Part shown: piece by piece, positions 45,652 through 54,516 of the stretch
Numbering within the stretch: the stretch's first letter is position 1
How the letters are laid out: each line of letters opens with the position of its first letter
Source: Aeromonas aquatica
Lineage (GTDB): Bacteria; Pseudomonadota; Gammaproteobacteria; Enterobacterales; Aeromonadaceae
Length of the DNA stretch: 64,000 nucleotides
Assembly: GCF_000764655.1 (NCBI RefSeq)
Contig: NZ_JRGL01000088.1
Coordinates: 1 to 64,000, forward strand
Direction of reading: 5' to 3'
Position numbers and translations under genes: made by a program
Notes under the pieces: model-generated
What the model saw: the letters and a program-made list of their open reading frames with translations, nothing else
Told to the model about the DNA's origin: nothing
Databases searched by the model: none

Positions 45652-46983
45652 TTAAATCTTGGCCGTGGCCAGATATTTCTCCATCTCTTCCGCAGGCACC
45701 ATGCCGCCGCCGGTGGCCCACACCAGGTGGGTGGCCTGTGCCATGCGCCGGGTATCCAGACCGCGCGCTGCCTGCCACTCGCCATCGGCGCTGACCCGCC
45801 AGGGGCCCGGCATGCCGGCGAGGGCTGAGGGCTCGAGGCGGATCTGCTCGTCCCGCGCCAGCAGCCCCAGCAGATCGTACATCTCCTGATCGCTTAAGGT
45901 GTAGAAGCCATCCAGCAACCGCTCCATGGCGCGGCCGACGAAACCGGAGGCGCGCCCCACCGCCAGGCCATCGGCGGCGGTGAGGTTGTCGATCCCCAGA
46001 TCCTGCACCGAAATCGCATCGTGCAGGCCGGTGTGCACCCCGAGCAGCATGCAGGGGGAGTGGGTGGGCTCGGCGAAGAAGCAGTGAACGTTATCCCCGA
46101 ACGCGAGTTTCAGGCCAAACGCCACCCCGCCCGGACCGCCGCCGACCCCGCAGGGCAGGTAGACGAACAGCGGGTGCTCGGCATCCACCTCGATGCCCAT
46201 CTCATCGAACTGCTGTTTCAGCCGTTCACCCGCCACCGAGTAGCCGAGGAACAGGGTGCGGGAGTTCTCGTCATCGATGAAGAAGCAGTTGGGATCGCGC
46301 TCGGCCTCCTTGCGTCCCTGCTCCACGGCGACCCCGTAATCTTCGGCGTATTCCACCACTATGACCCCGTGTTCGCGCAACTTGCGCTTCTTCCACTCCC
46401 GGGCATCGGCAGACATGTGCACGGTGACGGTGAAGCCGAGCTTGGCGCTCATGATGCCGATGGACATACCGAGGTTGCCGGTCGAGCCCACGGCGATGCT
46501 GTACTGGCCGAAGAAGCGGCGGAACTCATCGCTGAACAGCTTGCTGTAGTCGTCGTCTTCGCGCAGCAACCCAGCTTTGAGCGCCAGCTGCTCGGCGTGG
46601 GTCAGCACCTCGTAGATGCCGCCACGGGCCTTGATGGAGCCGGAGATCGGCAGGTGGCTGTCTTTTTTCAGCAGCAGCCGGCCGGTGACGTCAACGCCGT
46701 AACGCTCATTGAGAGTCGCTTGCATGGCCGGGATAACCGCGACTTCTGACTCCAACATGCCCTGCATGGCACGGGTCTCGGGGAAGGCCTGGCACAGGTA
46801 GGGGGCGAAGCGGGCCAGGCGGGCTGAGGCGTCCGCGACGTCGCGTTGATCCAGCCCCACGTAGGGCAGGCCGGCCGCCAATGTGGTGGCATTGGGGTTG
46901 AACCAGGTCACAGGCTCGAGAGAGATCAGCGTCTGAACCAGCGGGTACTGAGAAATGAGCTGCGCAATGTCGGTATTTTTCAT
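45652..46983 (-). CDS. dsdA: D-serine ammonia-lyase
   Basis: A 443-residue PLP enzyme that converts D-serine to pyruvate and ammonia, detoxifying it and using it as a carbon and nitrogen source. The PLP lysine is in [18 protein letters not shown], the phosphate-binding [11 protein letters not shown] and the [14 protein letters not shown] loop are conserved, and length equals E. coli DsdA (442). It lies 16 bp after dsdX on the same strand, so it forms a dsdXA operon divergent from dsdC. Confidence 0.96.
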   Translation of the reverse strand: MKNTDIAQLISQYPLVQTLISLEPVTWFNPNATTLAAGLPYVGLDQRDVADASARLARFAPYLCQAFPETRAMQGMLESEVAVIPAMQATLNERYGVDVTGRLLLKKDSHLPISGSIKARGGIYEVLTHAEQLALKAGLLREDDDYSKLFSDEFRRFFGQYSIAVGSTGNLGMSIGIMSAKLGFTVTVHMSADAREWKKRKLREHGVIVVEYAEDYGVAVEQGRKEAERDPNCFFIDDENSRTLFLGYSVAGERLKQQFDEMGIEVDAEHPLFVYLPCGVGGGPGGVAFGLKLAFGDNVHCFFAEPTHSPCMLLGVHTGLHDAISVQDLGIDNLTAADGLAVGRASGFVGRAMERLLDGFYTLSDQEMYDLLGLLARDEQIRLEPSALAGMPGPWRVSADGEWQAARGLDTRRMAQATHLVWATGGGMVPAEEMEKYLATAKI

Positions 46984-46999
46984 GGGATGTCTCTGTCTT

Positions 47000-48337
47000 T
47001 TACACGATATAGGAGAGCAGGAAGGTGCCGGCCAGCGCCATCAGGGAGGCGAGGAGGGTGGCACTGGTGTAGTACTTGAGCGTTTCGTTCAGGGTAGCGC
47101 CGCAATACTGCTTCACCAGCCAGAACAGGGAGTCGGTCACCATGGTGCAGCCGATGGCGCCTGAGCCGATGGCCAGCGTCATGATCTCCGGGCTGATGTT
47201 CGGGTAGTGCACCATGATGGGGGCGACGATGGCGGTGGCCCCCATCATGGCGACGGTGGCGGAGCCGACGGCAGCGTGCAGCACTATGGCCACCAGCCAG
47301 GCCAGCAGTATGGGGTGCATGTCCAGCTGGGAGAGGATGGTGGCGAGGCTGTCCCCCAGGCCACTGGCCTTGAGCACGCCGTTGAAGGCGCCGCCGGCCC
47401 CGATGATCAGCAATATGTTGGCGATGGAGGAGAAGCACTGCTCGGTCTTGTCCAGCAGTCCTTCCATCTTCATGCTCTGGCGGATCCCCAGCACGTAGTA
47501 GGCGGTGAAGGCGGCGATGAACATGGCGGTGATGGGATTGCCGATAAATTCCAGCAGGGTATAGAGGGCGGAGTCATGCGCCATGTTCAGCTCGGCCACC
47601 GTCTTGGCCAGCATCAGCAGTATGGGCAGCAGCACGGTGAAGAGGGAGGCGCCGAGGGAGGGGAGCTCGGCCTCATCGCGCGCTTGGATGTCGGCAAAGG
47701 CGGCGGGCACGCCCTTGAACGGCACCCGCTTGCCGAGCAGCTTCAGGAACAGGGGGCCGCCGACCAGGGAGGCAAAGAGCCCGACCGCGAGGCCGTAGAC
47801 GATGACGGATCCGATGTCGGCTCCCAGCTGATTGGTGACATAGAGCGCGGCCGGATGGGGCGGCACTATGCAGTGCACGGCCATCAGGGCGGTGCAGAGC
47901 GGGATGGCCAGGGTCAGCAGCGAGGTGTTGGTCTTGCGGGCGATGGAGAAGGCGAGCGGGATCAGCAACACCACCCCCACCTCGACGAACAGGGTGATGC
48001 CGCACACCAGGCCGACCAGCACCATGATGACCTGAGGCGAGAGCCAGCGGCATTTTTGCAGGGTGAGGCCGATGCGCTCGGCGGCGCCCGATACCTCCAT
48101 CATCTTGCCGAGTATGGTGCCAAGGCCGATGACGGCGGCGAGGAAGCCCAGGGTGCCGCCTATGCCCTCTTCCATGGCATTGACCATCTTGACCGGGTTC
48201 ATCCCCATCATGGTGCCGACATAGAAGCTCGCCAACAGCAGGGCGAGGAAGGGGTGGATCCTGCCCTTCACTATGGTGAAGACGATCAGGATGATGCTAG
48301 TCAGCAAGGTACCGACGACCCACATTTCAGAATTCAT
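47000..48337 (-). CDS. dsdX: D-serine transporter DsdX (GntP family)
   Basis: A 445-residue inner-membrane symporter with about 12 segments, the same length as E. coli DsdX. Family stretches are [59 protein letters not shown] and [20 protein letters not shown]. It takes up D-serine with protons. GAGG lies 6 bp before ATG 48337; the frame remains open much further but that region overlaps dsdC on the other strand. It is the first gene of dsdXA. Confidence 0.94.
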   Translation of the reverse strand: MNSEMWVVGTLLTSIILIVFTIVKGRIHPFLALLLASFYVGTMMGMNPVKMVNAMEEGIGGTLGFLAAVIGLGTILGKMMEVSGAAERIGLTLQKCRWLSPQVIMVLVGLVCGITLFVEVGVVLLIPLAFSIARKTNTSLLTLAIPLCTALMAVHCIVPPHPAALYVTNQLGADIGSVIVYGLAVGLFASLVGGPLFLKLLGKRVPFKGVPAAFADIQARDEAELPSLGASLFTVLLPILLMLAKTVAELNMAHDSALYTLLEFIGNPITAMFIAAFTAYYVLGIRQSMKMEGLLDKTEQCFSSIANILLIIGAGGAFNGVLKASGLGDSLATILSQLDMHPILLAWLVAIVLHAAVGSATVAMMGATAIVAPIMVHYPNISPEIMTLAIGSGAIGCTMVTDSLFWLVKQYCGATLNETLKYYTSATLLASLMALAGTFLLSYIV

Positions 48338-48562
48338 ACTGCGCCTCGACAAGGGTGATAAGAGATGAACGATGGGCCTATTGAACGGGAATGGTGCCGG
48401 GCTGACAAATGATGAAAATGGCGTCTTGGATGAGCTGGGTTGATGCAAGAGTGCCACATTCATCACATTTTCCTGGGATGTGGTGATTTGGGTTCGCTTG
48501 TCGCATCCAAAAGAGCGTGCAGCGGGATATGATGGCGGCATGACCCGGCCCCCTGGTGAGAG

Positions 48563-49513
48563 ATGCGGATGTATACCGAAGACAACTATGTGTCGAGAAA
48601 CAAGCTGCTCAATGGCTATCAGCTTGCCAAGTTGCATACCTTCGAGGCGGCGGCCCGTCACTGCTCCTTCGCCCTGGCGGCCGATGAACTGGCGCTCAGC
48701 CCGAGCGCGGTGAGCCACAGAATAAGCGCCCTGGAGGAAGAGCTCGGCTTCAAGCTGTTCCAGCGTTTTCACCGCAAGGTGGTGCTGACGACGGAGGGGC
48801 AGCGGATATTCTGGGCACTCAAGTCGTCGCTGGAGTTCATCAATCAGGAGATCCTGGAGATCAAGAATCAGGAGCTGTCCGGTTCCCTGACCGTCTACTC
48901 CCGCCCCTCCATCGCCCAGTGCTGGCTGGTGCCAAGGCTCGCAGACTTCTCCCGCCTGCATCCCCAGATCGATCTCAACATCATGACCGGCAACGAGAAC
49001 ATCAACCTGCACGGTTATGGCATCGACTTGACGCTCTATTTTGACGACAAGACGCCGGAGCGGCTCGCCATCCACCCGCTGATGGATGAATACATGGTGC
49101 CGGTATGCAGCCCCGACTATGCCGAGCAGCATGGGCTGCTGGATAACCCTGACAACTTGTCTCGCTGCCGCCTGCTGCATGACAGGCAGGCCTGGGGGCA
49201 TGACTCAGAGACCGACGAATGGCTGAGTTGGGCTCGCCAATCCGGCATCGTCATCGACGGCTGCCAGGCAAACATGGGCTTCGATCGCTCCGATCTCGCC
49301 ATCATCGCCGCCATGAACCACGCCGGCATCGCCATGGGCCGCAAGCACCTGGTGAGCAAGCGGTTGGCAAGGAACGAGTTGGTGGCCCCCTTCCCGGACA
49401 AGGAGGTACGCTGCGAGCAGCGTTATTACCTCGCTACGCTCCCCAACCGCCAGTGTCCCAAGATCCAGGCCTTCATCGACTGGATCAGAGCCCAGGCGCA
49501 ATTGGCAAGTTGA
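48563..49513 (+). CDS. dsdC: LysR-type activator DsdC
   Basis: A 316-residue regulator. The N-terminal winged helix (about 20-80) reads ARHCSFALAADELALSPSAV then SHRISALEEELGFKLFQR; the effector-binding domain includes SRPSIAQCWLVPRL and GFDRSDLAIIAAMNHAGIAMG, very close to E. coli DsdC. It activates dsdXA with D-serine. Divergent from dsdX with a 225-bp promoter region between. The start could be ATG 48563 or 48569. Confidence 0.93.
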   Translation: MRMYTEDNYVSRNKLLNGYQLAKLHTFEAAARHCSFALAADELALSPSAVSHRISALEEELGFKLFQRFHRKVVLTTEGQRIFWALKSSLEFINQEILEIKNQELSGSLTVYSRPSIAQCWLVPRLADFSRLHPQIDLNIMTGNENINLHGYGIDLTLYFDDKTPERLAIHPLMDEYMVPVCSPDYAEQHGLLDNPDNLSRCRLLHDRQAWGHDSETDEWLSWARQSGIVIDGCQANMGFDRSDLAIIAAMNHAGIAMGRKHLVSKRLARNELVAPFPDKEVRCEQRYYLATLPNRQCPKIQAFIDWIRAQAQLAS

Positions 49514-49920
49514 ACCGGGAACTATGTTGGGAGTTCATACCGGCATGAGGGTCACGCCATCCGTCGGTAGCGTATTAGCGTGGGAATGAAAAACTCGCGC
49601 ATCATTTGTGCAAGGCGGCCAACCGTATTGGTCGAACGCTTGCCCCTGGCGGGTGACCGGATTGCGGCGTCGGCATTTATCTGTTCGACAAATGTTATGG
49701 GGAAACTGACCCGGCATTAACCTGCGCTGAAGAACATATTGTCTGTGGTGCTGGTTTTTCAATAAGTTCAGGAGTGTGAATTAGCCCCAGAAAATAATGA
49801 ATATGATGTTGTCAATAATCCTTCTACAGTTATAAAATCATTATGTTGTTATCGAGCAGACATGCTATTCTCAAAATGAGTCATCCCTGTGACATACAAA
49901 AATAATTATGTGAGGAAGTA
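49514..49920 (+). promoter_or_regulatory. Upstream region of the hns gene
   Basis: 407 bp without a gene. It becomes AT-rich toward the gene. A sigma-70 candidate is TTGTCA (49809-49814), 16 bp, TATAAA (49831-49836), which leaves a leader of about 75 nt. Confidence 0.5.
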
Positions 49921-50328
49921 ATGAACGAATTTCTAAAGGTTCTGCTGAACATTCGTAGCTTGCGCGCTGCCATCCGTGAATTGCCGTTTGAGCAACTGCA
50001 AGAAGCGAAAGAGAAGTTTGATCTGGTATATAACGAGCGTGCCGAGTCTGTTGAACAAGAGCGGGCCGAGCAGGAAGAGCGCCAGCGCAAGCTGAGCGAG
50101 TTCACCGAGATGCTGCAGCAAGCTGGTATCGATCCCCGTGAATTGATCGGCAGCGTGGCCACTCCGGCTGCCGCAGGCGCGACCAAGAGCAAGCGTGCTC
50201 CGCGTCCTGCCAAATACAAGTATCAGGAAGATGGCCAGGAAAAGACCTGGACTGGTCAGGGCCGTATGCCCAAAGCCATTGCCGAGCAGGTTGCGCTGGG
50301 CAAGGATCTGAATGACTTCCTGATCTGA
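49921..50328 (+). CDS. hns: H-NS family nucleoid-associated protein
   Basis: A 135-residue DNA-binding protein that silences AT-rich DNA. The N-terminal oligomerisation coiled coil (LNIRSLRAAIRELPFEQLQE, then a charged helix to residue 62) is followed by a flexible linker and the C-terminal DNA-binding motif TWTGQGRMPKAI. Ribosome site GAGGAAG before ATG 49921. The conserved motif makes this a true H-NS/StpA-like protein. Confidence 0.93.
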   Translation: MNEFLKVLLNIRSLRAAIRELPFEQLQEAKEKFDLVYNERAESVEQERAEQEERQRKLSEFTEMLQQAGIDPRELIGSVATPAAAGATKSKRAPRPAKYKYQEDGQEKTWTGQGRMPKAIAEQVALGKDLNDFLI

Positions 50329-50350
50329 TTGTCTTGATCAATTCAGCGAT

Positions 50351-50380
50351 AATGCCGCCTCTTGGGCGGCATTATTATTT
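50351..50380 (+). terminator. Terminator of hns
   Basis: AATGCCGCC/GGCGGCATT with a TCTTG loop, followed by ATTATTTTT. Confidence 0.92.
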
Positions 50381-50806
50381 TTGAGATCATGTTGCGGTAC
50401 CACTGCATGGGCTAGAGCAGATATTTACCTCGTGGTCATGGGAATAGCCATGGTCAGCACAGGGCAATAAAAAGATATCTGTCAGTAGTGAGACTGTACT
50501 CAACATCAGCCATTCCATTCTTAATCCTCTAGCGAGGACTCACACAACCCTCTTCTGTTGCCGATGATCCTGATGGATAAATGCAAGATCCGCTCGACTC
50601 GATGAAATAAGCAAACTCACTTTCGGTCGCTCCTCTCTGTCGCTGCACCCATTTTCTTGGAGATGTTATCCCTGTCAGGCTTAGGCTCCCGTTATCTCTG
50701 CCCTATTTGGCACCCTTGCACTGGATATATATGAGGGCAGTCGACGAAGGCGATGATTTTTTAATACGGGGTCTGCTGACCCCGTCGTGAATAAGGAGGG
50801 CGTGGG
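50381..50806. other. Intergenic region between hns and the DAHP synthase gene
   Basis: 426 bp without a convincing gene. A perfect hairpin ACGGGGTC/GACCCCGT (50766-50785) lies 22 bp after the DAHP synthase stop. It lacks a U-run on the minus strand and may be a weak terminator or an RNA end. Confidence 0.55.
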
Positions 50807-51913
50807 TCAACTCACTAGCTGGATATCCTCACTCTGGCGCGAGCTCGACGACATTCTTGCCAAGCGGCGACGAGCCAGGACGGCATCGGCCAGCATGGCA
50901 AGCAAAGCCTGACTATCTTCCCAGCACAGACAGGCATCGGTGATCGACTGGCCATATTGCAGCTCATCCAGCGGTGCCGGCTTTTGGCTGCCTTCTTGCA
51001 GGAAACTCTCGATCATGACGGCGGCGATGGCATCGCTCCCTTCGCCCAGTTGGCGGCAGAGCTCGCCGGCGACCCGCATCTGATTCTTGTGCTGCTTCTG
51101 GCTGTTGCCGTGGCTGCAATCCACCATCAGCCGATGGTTGAGCCCCAGGCGCGCCAGCTGCTCTGCGGCATCCTCTACGTCGCTCTGGTGGTAATTGGGA
51201 AGGGTGCCACCACGCAATATGATGTGCCCGCTCGGGTTGCCCTCGCTCTTGATAACCATAATACCGCCCTGGCTACCGGGCGCGGTAAACAAGTGGGACG
51301 CTTCGCTGGCCTGGATGGCATCGATGGCCACCCGGATGTTGCCGTCGGTGCCGTTCTTGAAGCCGACAGGACAGGGCAGGGCCGAGGCGAGCTGCCTGTG
51401 TACCTGAGATTCAGTAGTGCGTGCCCCAATCGCTCCCCAGCTGATGAGATCGGCCAGATAGAGGAAGCTGGTGGTATCGAGAAACTCGGTGGCGGTGGCC
51501 AATCCCAGCTGATTGATGTCCAGCAGCAGTTGGCGGGCCAGATGAAGGCCTTGACCTATGTCGTTGCTGCCATCCAGGTGAGGATCGAACACCAGCCCCT
51601 TCCAGCCGACCGTGGTGCGCGGCTTCTCGAAGTAGGTGCGCATCACGACGAGCAAGCGGTCCTGATACTCAGCGGCCAGCCTGGCCAGGCGCCTTGCATA
51701 GTCGAGCGCGGCGAGAGGGTCGTGGATGGAGCAGGGACCTATCACCACCAACAGGCGATCATCGGCGCCGCTGAGGATCTGGCGCATTTGATGTCGATGC
51801 TCTTCTATTTTCTCCGCCATCTCCGTGGGGCAGGGGTGCTGTGCCAACAGATCGGCGGGAGTGGGGAGAGCCTCGACCGCGAAGGCGCGCATTACCGAAT
51901 TCAAAACTGCCAT
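50807..51913 (-). CDS. DAHP synthase, Fur-associated
   Basis: A 368-residue class I 3-deoxy-7-phosphoheptulonate synthase, the first enzyme of the shikimate pathway (phosphoenolpyruvate plus erythrose 4-phosphate). Active-site stretches are VVIGPCSIHDPLAALDYARR, MRTYFEKPRTTVGWKGL, GARTTESQVHRQLASAL, GFKNGTDGN and DCSHGNSQKQ. It has about 18 residues more than AroG/F/H. A Fur box 96 bp upstream and a ferric-siderophore reductase gene beside it suggest a dedicated enzyme feeding catecholate siderophore synthesis, comparable to the AmoH role reported for Aeromonas amonabactin; this link is an inference. Confidence 0.88.
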   Translation of the reverse strand: MAVLNSVMRAFAVEALPTPADLLAQHPCPTEMAEKIEEHRHQMRQILSGADDRLLVVIGPCSIHDPLAALDYARRLARLAAEYQDRLLVVMRTYFEKPRTTVGWKGLVFDPHLDGSNDIGQGLHLARQLLLDINQLGLATATEFLDTTSFLYLADLISWGAIGARTTESQVHRQLASALPCPVGFKNGTDGNIRVAIDAIQASEASHLFTAPGSQGGIMVIKSEGNPSGHIILRGGTLPNYHQSDVEDAAEQLARLGLNHRLMVDCSHGNSQKQHKNQMRVAGELCRQLGEGSDAIAAVMIESFLQEGSQKPAPLDELQYGQSITDACLCWEDSQALLAMLADAVLARRRLARMSSSSRQSEDIQLVS

Positions 51914-52008
51914 CTGGATTACCTTGCTGTACCTGGGGGTAAGTGAGCTGTTTGCGGCTCAGGACCCTGAATGTCAGGGATCGGAGCGCGATGACAGATC
52001 ATGTTATT

Positions 52009-52027
52009 GAGAGTGATTATCATTATC
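52009..52027 (-). promoter_or_regulatory. Fur box upstream of the DAHP synthase gene
   Basis: On the minus strand GATAATGATAATCACTCTC; the first 14 bases match the GATAATGATAATCATTATC consensus exactly. It lies 96 bp upstream of the start codon. Confidence 0.85.
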
Positions 52028-52114
52028 TTGTTGTCTCTCTCGAATGCAAGCCCTGCAGAGGGGATCACCAAGATGGGGGGGAGGAGAAAAAAAGAGTGGA
52101 AATTGGCTCTTGAA

Positions 52115-52144
52115 CAGGCCTGTCTCCTGTCGGAGATAGGCCTG
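52115..52144 (-). terminator. Probable terminator of the viuB-like gene
   Basis: CAGGCCTGTCTCC/GGAGATAGGCCTG arms with a 4-nt loop (one G:T pair) lie 27 bp after the stop; the minus U-run is short. Confidence 0.55.
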
Positions 52145-52170
52145 ATTTATATAGGGAAAATAAGGTGTTA

Positions 52171-52977
52171 TCAGCTGTCCATCACGGTGTGGCGATCCTG
52201 ATGATAGGCATCTTCATCCTTGCCATGGCGCCAGTAAGGCACCGCATAGACCCGTTGGCGGTCCACATCCAGAGTGCGTCTGACATGGCGGCGCAGCGGT
52301 ACCACCAGACCCTCCTCCCCACCGAACCAGAAATAGCTCTGATCCGCCACCATGGGCAGGGCGGTGAAATAGCTCACTAGTTGTTCGGTCTGCTCGGGAG
52401 CGCCGACAAACCAGCGCAGGCTGACTCCTGCTGGCAGCGACAGATCCTGCACATCTTCCTGATGGGGCACCAGCAGGGCGATATGGCCCTGAGCCTTGGC
52501 GGGCATCACCTCGGCCATGGCGCTGATGGCGGGCAAAGAGGTGAGATCCCCCACCATGTAATAGTGCAGGGCCAGCTGCAGCATGGGATCCGGACCGCCT
52601 GGACCCGAGATGGCCAACCGATCCCCCGGCTGCACATGCAGGGCAAAACGGCTAGCGGGGCCAATATCGCCGTGCAGGGCGAAATCGATATCCAGCTCCA
52701 GGGCCTCGCGGCGGAAGGCGCGGATGCTGAAGGTGCGGATGACGGGTTTCTGGCTCGGGTCTTCCCAGCGAGGCCCCTTGGGAGTTGGCGTCGGCAGTAC
52801 CGCATGCTCTTGACCCGGTTGGGGCAACATGATCTTGATATGGGCGCCGCCGCAGCTGAAAGGATAATCGGCCAGCTCGGGGCTGGTCAGGCAGACCCTG
52901 CGTAGATGCGGACCCACATCATGGACATGTTTGACGGTGAGCAGACGAGGGCGATTGACCGGGGCGGGCTGTGACAT
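52171..52977 (-). CDS. viuB: Siderophore-interacting ferric reductase (ViuB/SIP family)
   Basis: A 268-residue flavoprotein-type reductase that releases iron from imported ferric siderophores in the cytosol. FAD-binding region KPVIRTFSIRAFRREALELD with the RTFS/T motif; then FALHGDIGPASRFA and PGDRLAISGPGG; C-terminal SIP domain YFWFGGEEGLVVPLRRHVR. AGGAG lies 7 bp before ATG 52977; the in-frame codon at 53007 is within the Fur region and unlikely. Fur box directly upstream. Symbol is by family resemblance. Confidence 0.88.
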   Translation of the reverse strand: MSQPAPVNRPRLLTVKHVHDVGPHLRRVCLTSPELADYPFSCGGAHIKIMLPQPGQEHAVLPTPTPKGPRWEDPSQKPVIRTFSIRAFRREALELDIDFALHGDIGPASRFALHVQPGDRLAISGPGGPDPMLQLALHYYMVGDLTSLPAISAMAEVMPAKAQGHIALLVPHQEDVQDLSLPAGVSLRWFVGAPEQTEQLVSYFTALPMVADQSYFWFGGEEGLVVPLRRHVRRTLDVDRQRVYAVPYWRHGKDEDAYHQDRHTVMDS

Positions 52978-53013
52978 ATGAGTACTCCTGGCAGACGATG
53001 GCGCCATTTTTCA

Positions 53014-53032
53014 TCAAATGAAAATTATTATC
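53014..53032 (-). promoter_or_regulatory. Fur box upstream of viuB
   Basis: Minus strand GATAATAATTTTCATTTGA, a good match to the Fur 19-mer, 37 bp before the viuB start. It would repress under iron-rich conditions. Confidence 0.82.
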
Positions 53033-53115
53033 AATTGCTTTGTGGGGAGGGGGAGGGCTGCCTGAGCCAGGGTGAAGTCCACCCCGGCCCAGGTGAAGAG
53101 AGGAAGTGCCAGAGG

Positions 53116-54516
53116 CTAGGATCCCCGATCACTGCCCCCCAGCGCCTGATAGATCCCGGCCATGGTCTTGAGCTGGGTCTGCTGCTGGTTGAGCAGACTC
53201 AGCTCGGCGTCCCACAGGCGGTTTTGCTCATCCAGCCAGGGCTGCACCCCGGTCGCCCCCGCCTGGAAGCGCGCCTCGGCCAGCCGCTCGGCCTCTTTGG
53301 CGTAATCCCGCTGCTGTGTCAGGTAGCGCAGTTGCTGCTCGCCCTGATGACGAGCCGACAGACCATCTTCCACCTCCAGCAGGGCGGTGTAGAGCTGCTT
53401 GCGAAACTCGGTCTCGGCAATCTGGTAATCGAGCTCGGAGCTCGCGATGGAGAGCCGGGTCTGATTGTACTCGAGGAAGGGCAGGGCCAGGGTCGCCCCC
53501 AGTGTCCCCACCGGGTTGCTCAGCATCTGGGTCAGGGTGTCCGAGGTGGTGCTGGCATTGCCGGTGAGGCTCAGGGTGGGATAAAAGCCGGTGCGGATCT
53601 CGTCCCCCTTGGCCAGCGTCTTGCGCAGCCGCAACTCGGCGGCCCGCACATCGGGACGGCGGGCCAGCACGTCGGCCGGGATGCCGACCGCCAGGGTAGG
53701 GATGGGGGCCATGACCAGTTCGGTCGGGGCAAACTCCAGCGGGCCACTGCTGCGGCCGAGCAGCAGGCGCAGGGCGTTGGCGGCCTGCTCCCGTTGCTGT
53801 ATGAGGGCGGCAAGCTCCGCCTGTTTACCGACTTTCTGCTGGCTGGCCTGCACCAGATCGAGCCGGGTGATGGCACCCGCCTCATACTTGGCCCGGGTCA
53901 ATCGCTCGGCCCGCTCGTAGTTGAGCAACTGCTGCTCACCGAGGGTGATGGCCGAGCCGAGATAGGCCAGCTGCCAGTATTGCTCCAGCGCCTTGCCGAT
54001 CAGCATCAGGCGGGTCGCCGCCAGATCCTGCTCGCTGGCCTCTGCCTCCCAGCTCGCCTGATCCCGCACCGAGGCGAGCCGGCCCCAGAGATCCACCTCG
54101 TAGCTCAGGTTGAGCGAGGGCCCCAGGTTGCTGCTGGTGCTGCCATCCTTCATGTTCTTGGAGCCGCTCGCCCCCAGATTGGCACTAATCTCGGGGGTGA
54201 GATTGGTATCGGCCAGATCCGCGCCGAGCAGGGCGCTCCTGAGCCTGAGCCCCGCCACCTGCATGTCCGGGTTGGCGGCCAGCACGGCATCGACCAGCCT
54301 GTCGAGGGCGGGATCCTTGAACCCCTGCCACCAGGGACCCGCCTGCTGCTGGGTGAGTTCCTCGTCGGCCTGCTGCCAGCTCGGCGCCACGACCAGATCC
54401 GGTTGGTGATAGGTACTCTGCTGACTGCAGGCGCCGAGGACAAGGCTGACGGCGAGGCAGAGCCCTGTTTTGGAGAAGAGGCAGAGCCTCTGTCTGAATA
54501 GGTTGTGCATCATCAT
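53116..54516 (-). CDS. Outer-membrane efflux lipoprotein (NodT/OprM type)
   Basis: A 466-residue TolC-fold lipoprotein (lipobox LGAC, Cys30). It forms the outer-membrane channel for a tripartite pump. The repeated helical and beta-barrel layout is seen in LNLSYEVDLWGRLASVRDQA, the PADVLARRPDVRAAELRLRK signature, and QLYTALLEVEDGLSARH. Its ATG overlaps the macB stop by ATGA, so it is translated with macAB. NodT-type channels with MacAB-like pumps occur in siderophore secretion systems such as PvdRT-OpmQ. Confidence 0.9.
   Translation of the reverse strand: MMMHNLFRQRLCLFSKTGLCLAVSLVLGACSQQSTYHQPDLVVAPSWQQADEELTQQQAGPWWQGFKDPALDRLVDAVLAANPDMQVAGLRLRSALLGADLADTNLTPEISANLGASGSKNMKDGSTSSNLGPSLNLSYEVDLWGRLASVRDQASWEAEASEQDLAATRLMLIGKALEQYWQLAYLGSAITLGEQQLLNYERAERLTRAKYEAGAITRLDLVQASQQKVGKQAELAALIQQREQAANALRLLLGRSSGPLEFAPTELVMAPIPTLAVGIPADVLARRPDVRAAELRLRKTLAKGDEIRTGFYPTLSLTGNASTTSDTLTQMLSNPVGTLGATLALPFLEYNQTRLSIASSELDYQIAETEFRKQLYTALLEVEDGLSARHQGEQQLRYLTQQRDYAKEAERLAEARFQAGATGVQPWLDEQNRLWDAELSLLNQQQTQLKTMAGIYQALGGSDRGS

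Noticed and set aside
47000-49201. A 733-residue fusion extending dsdX upstream
   Set aside because: The extra N-terminal part is antisense to dsdC; the family start with a ribosome site is at 48337 and gives exactly the E. coli length.
50766-50785. A Rho-independent terminator behind the DAHP synthase gene
   Set aside because: The stem is perfect, but the minus-strand tail is A-rich rather than U-rich, so it was reported only as a hairpin.
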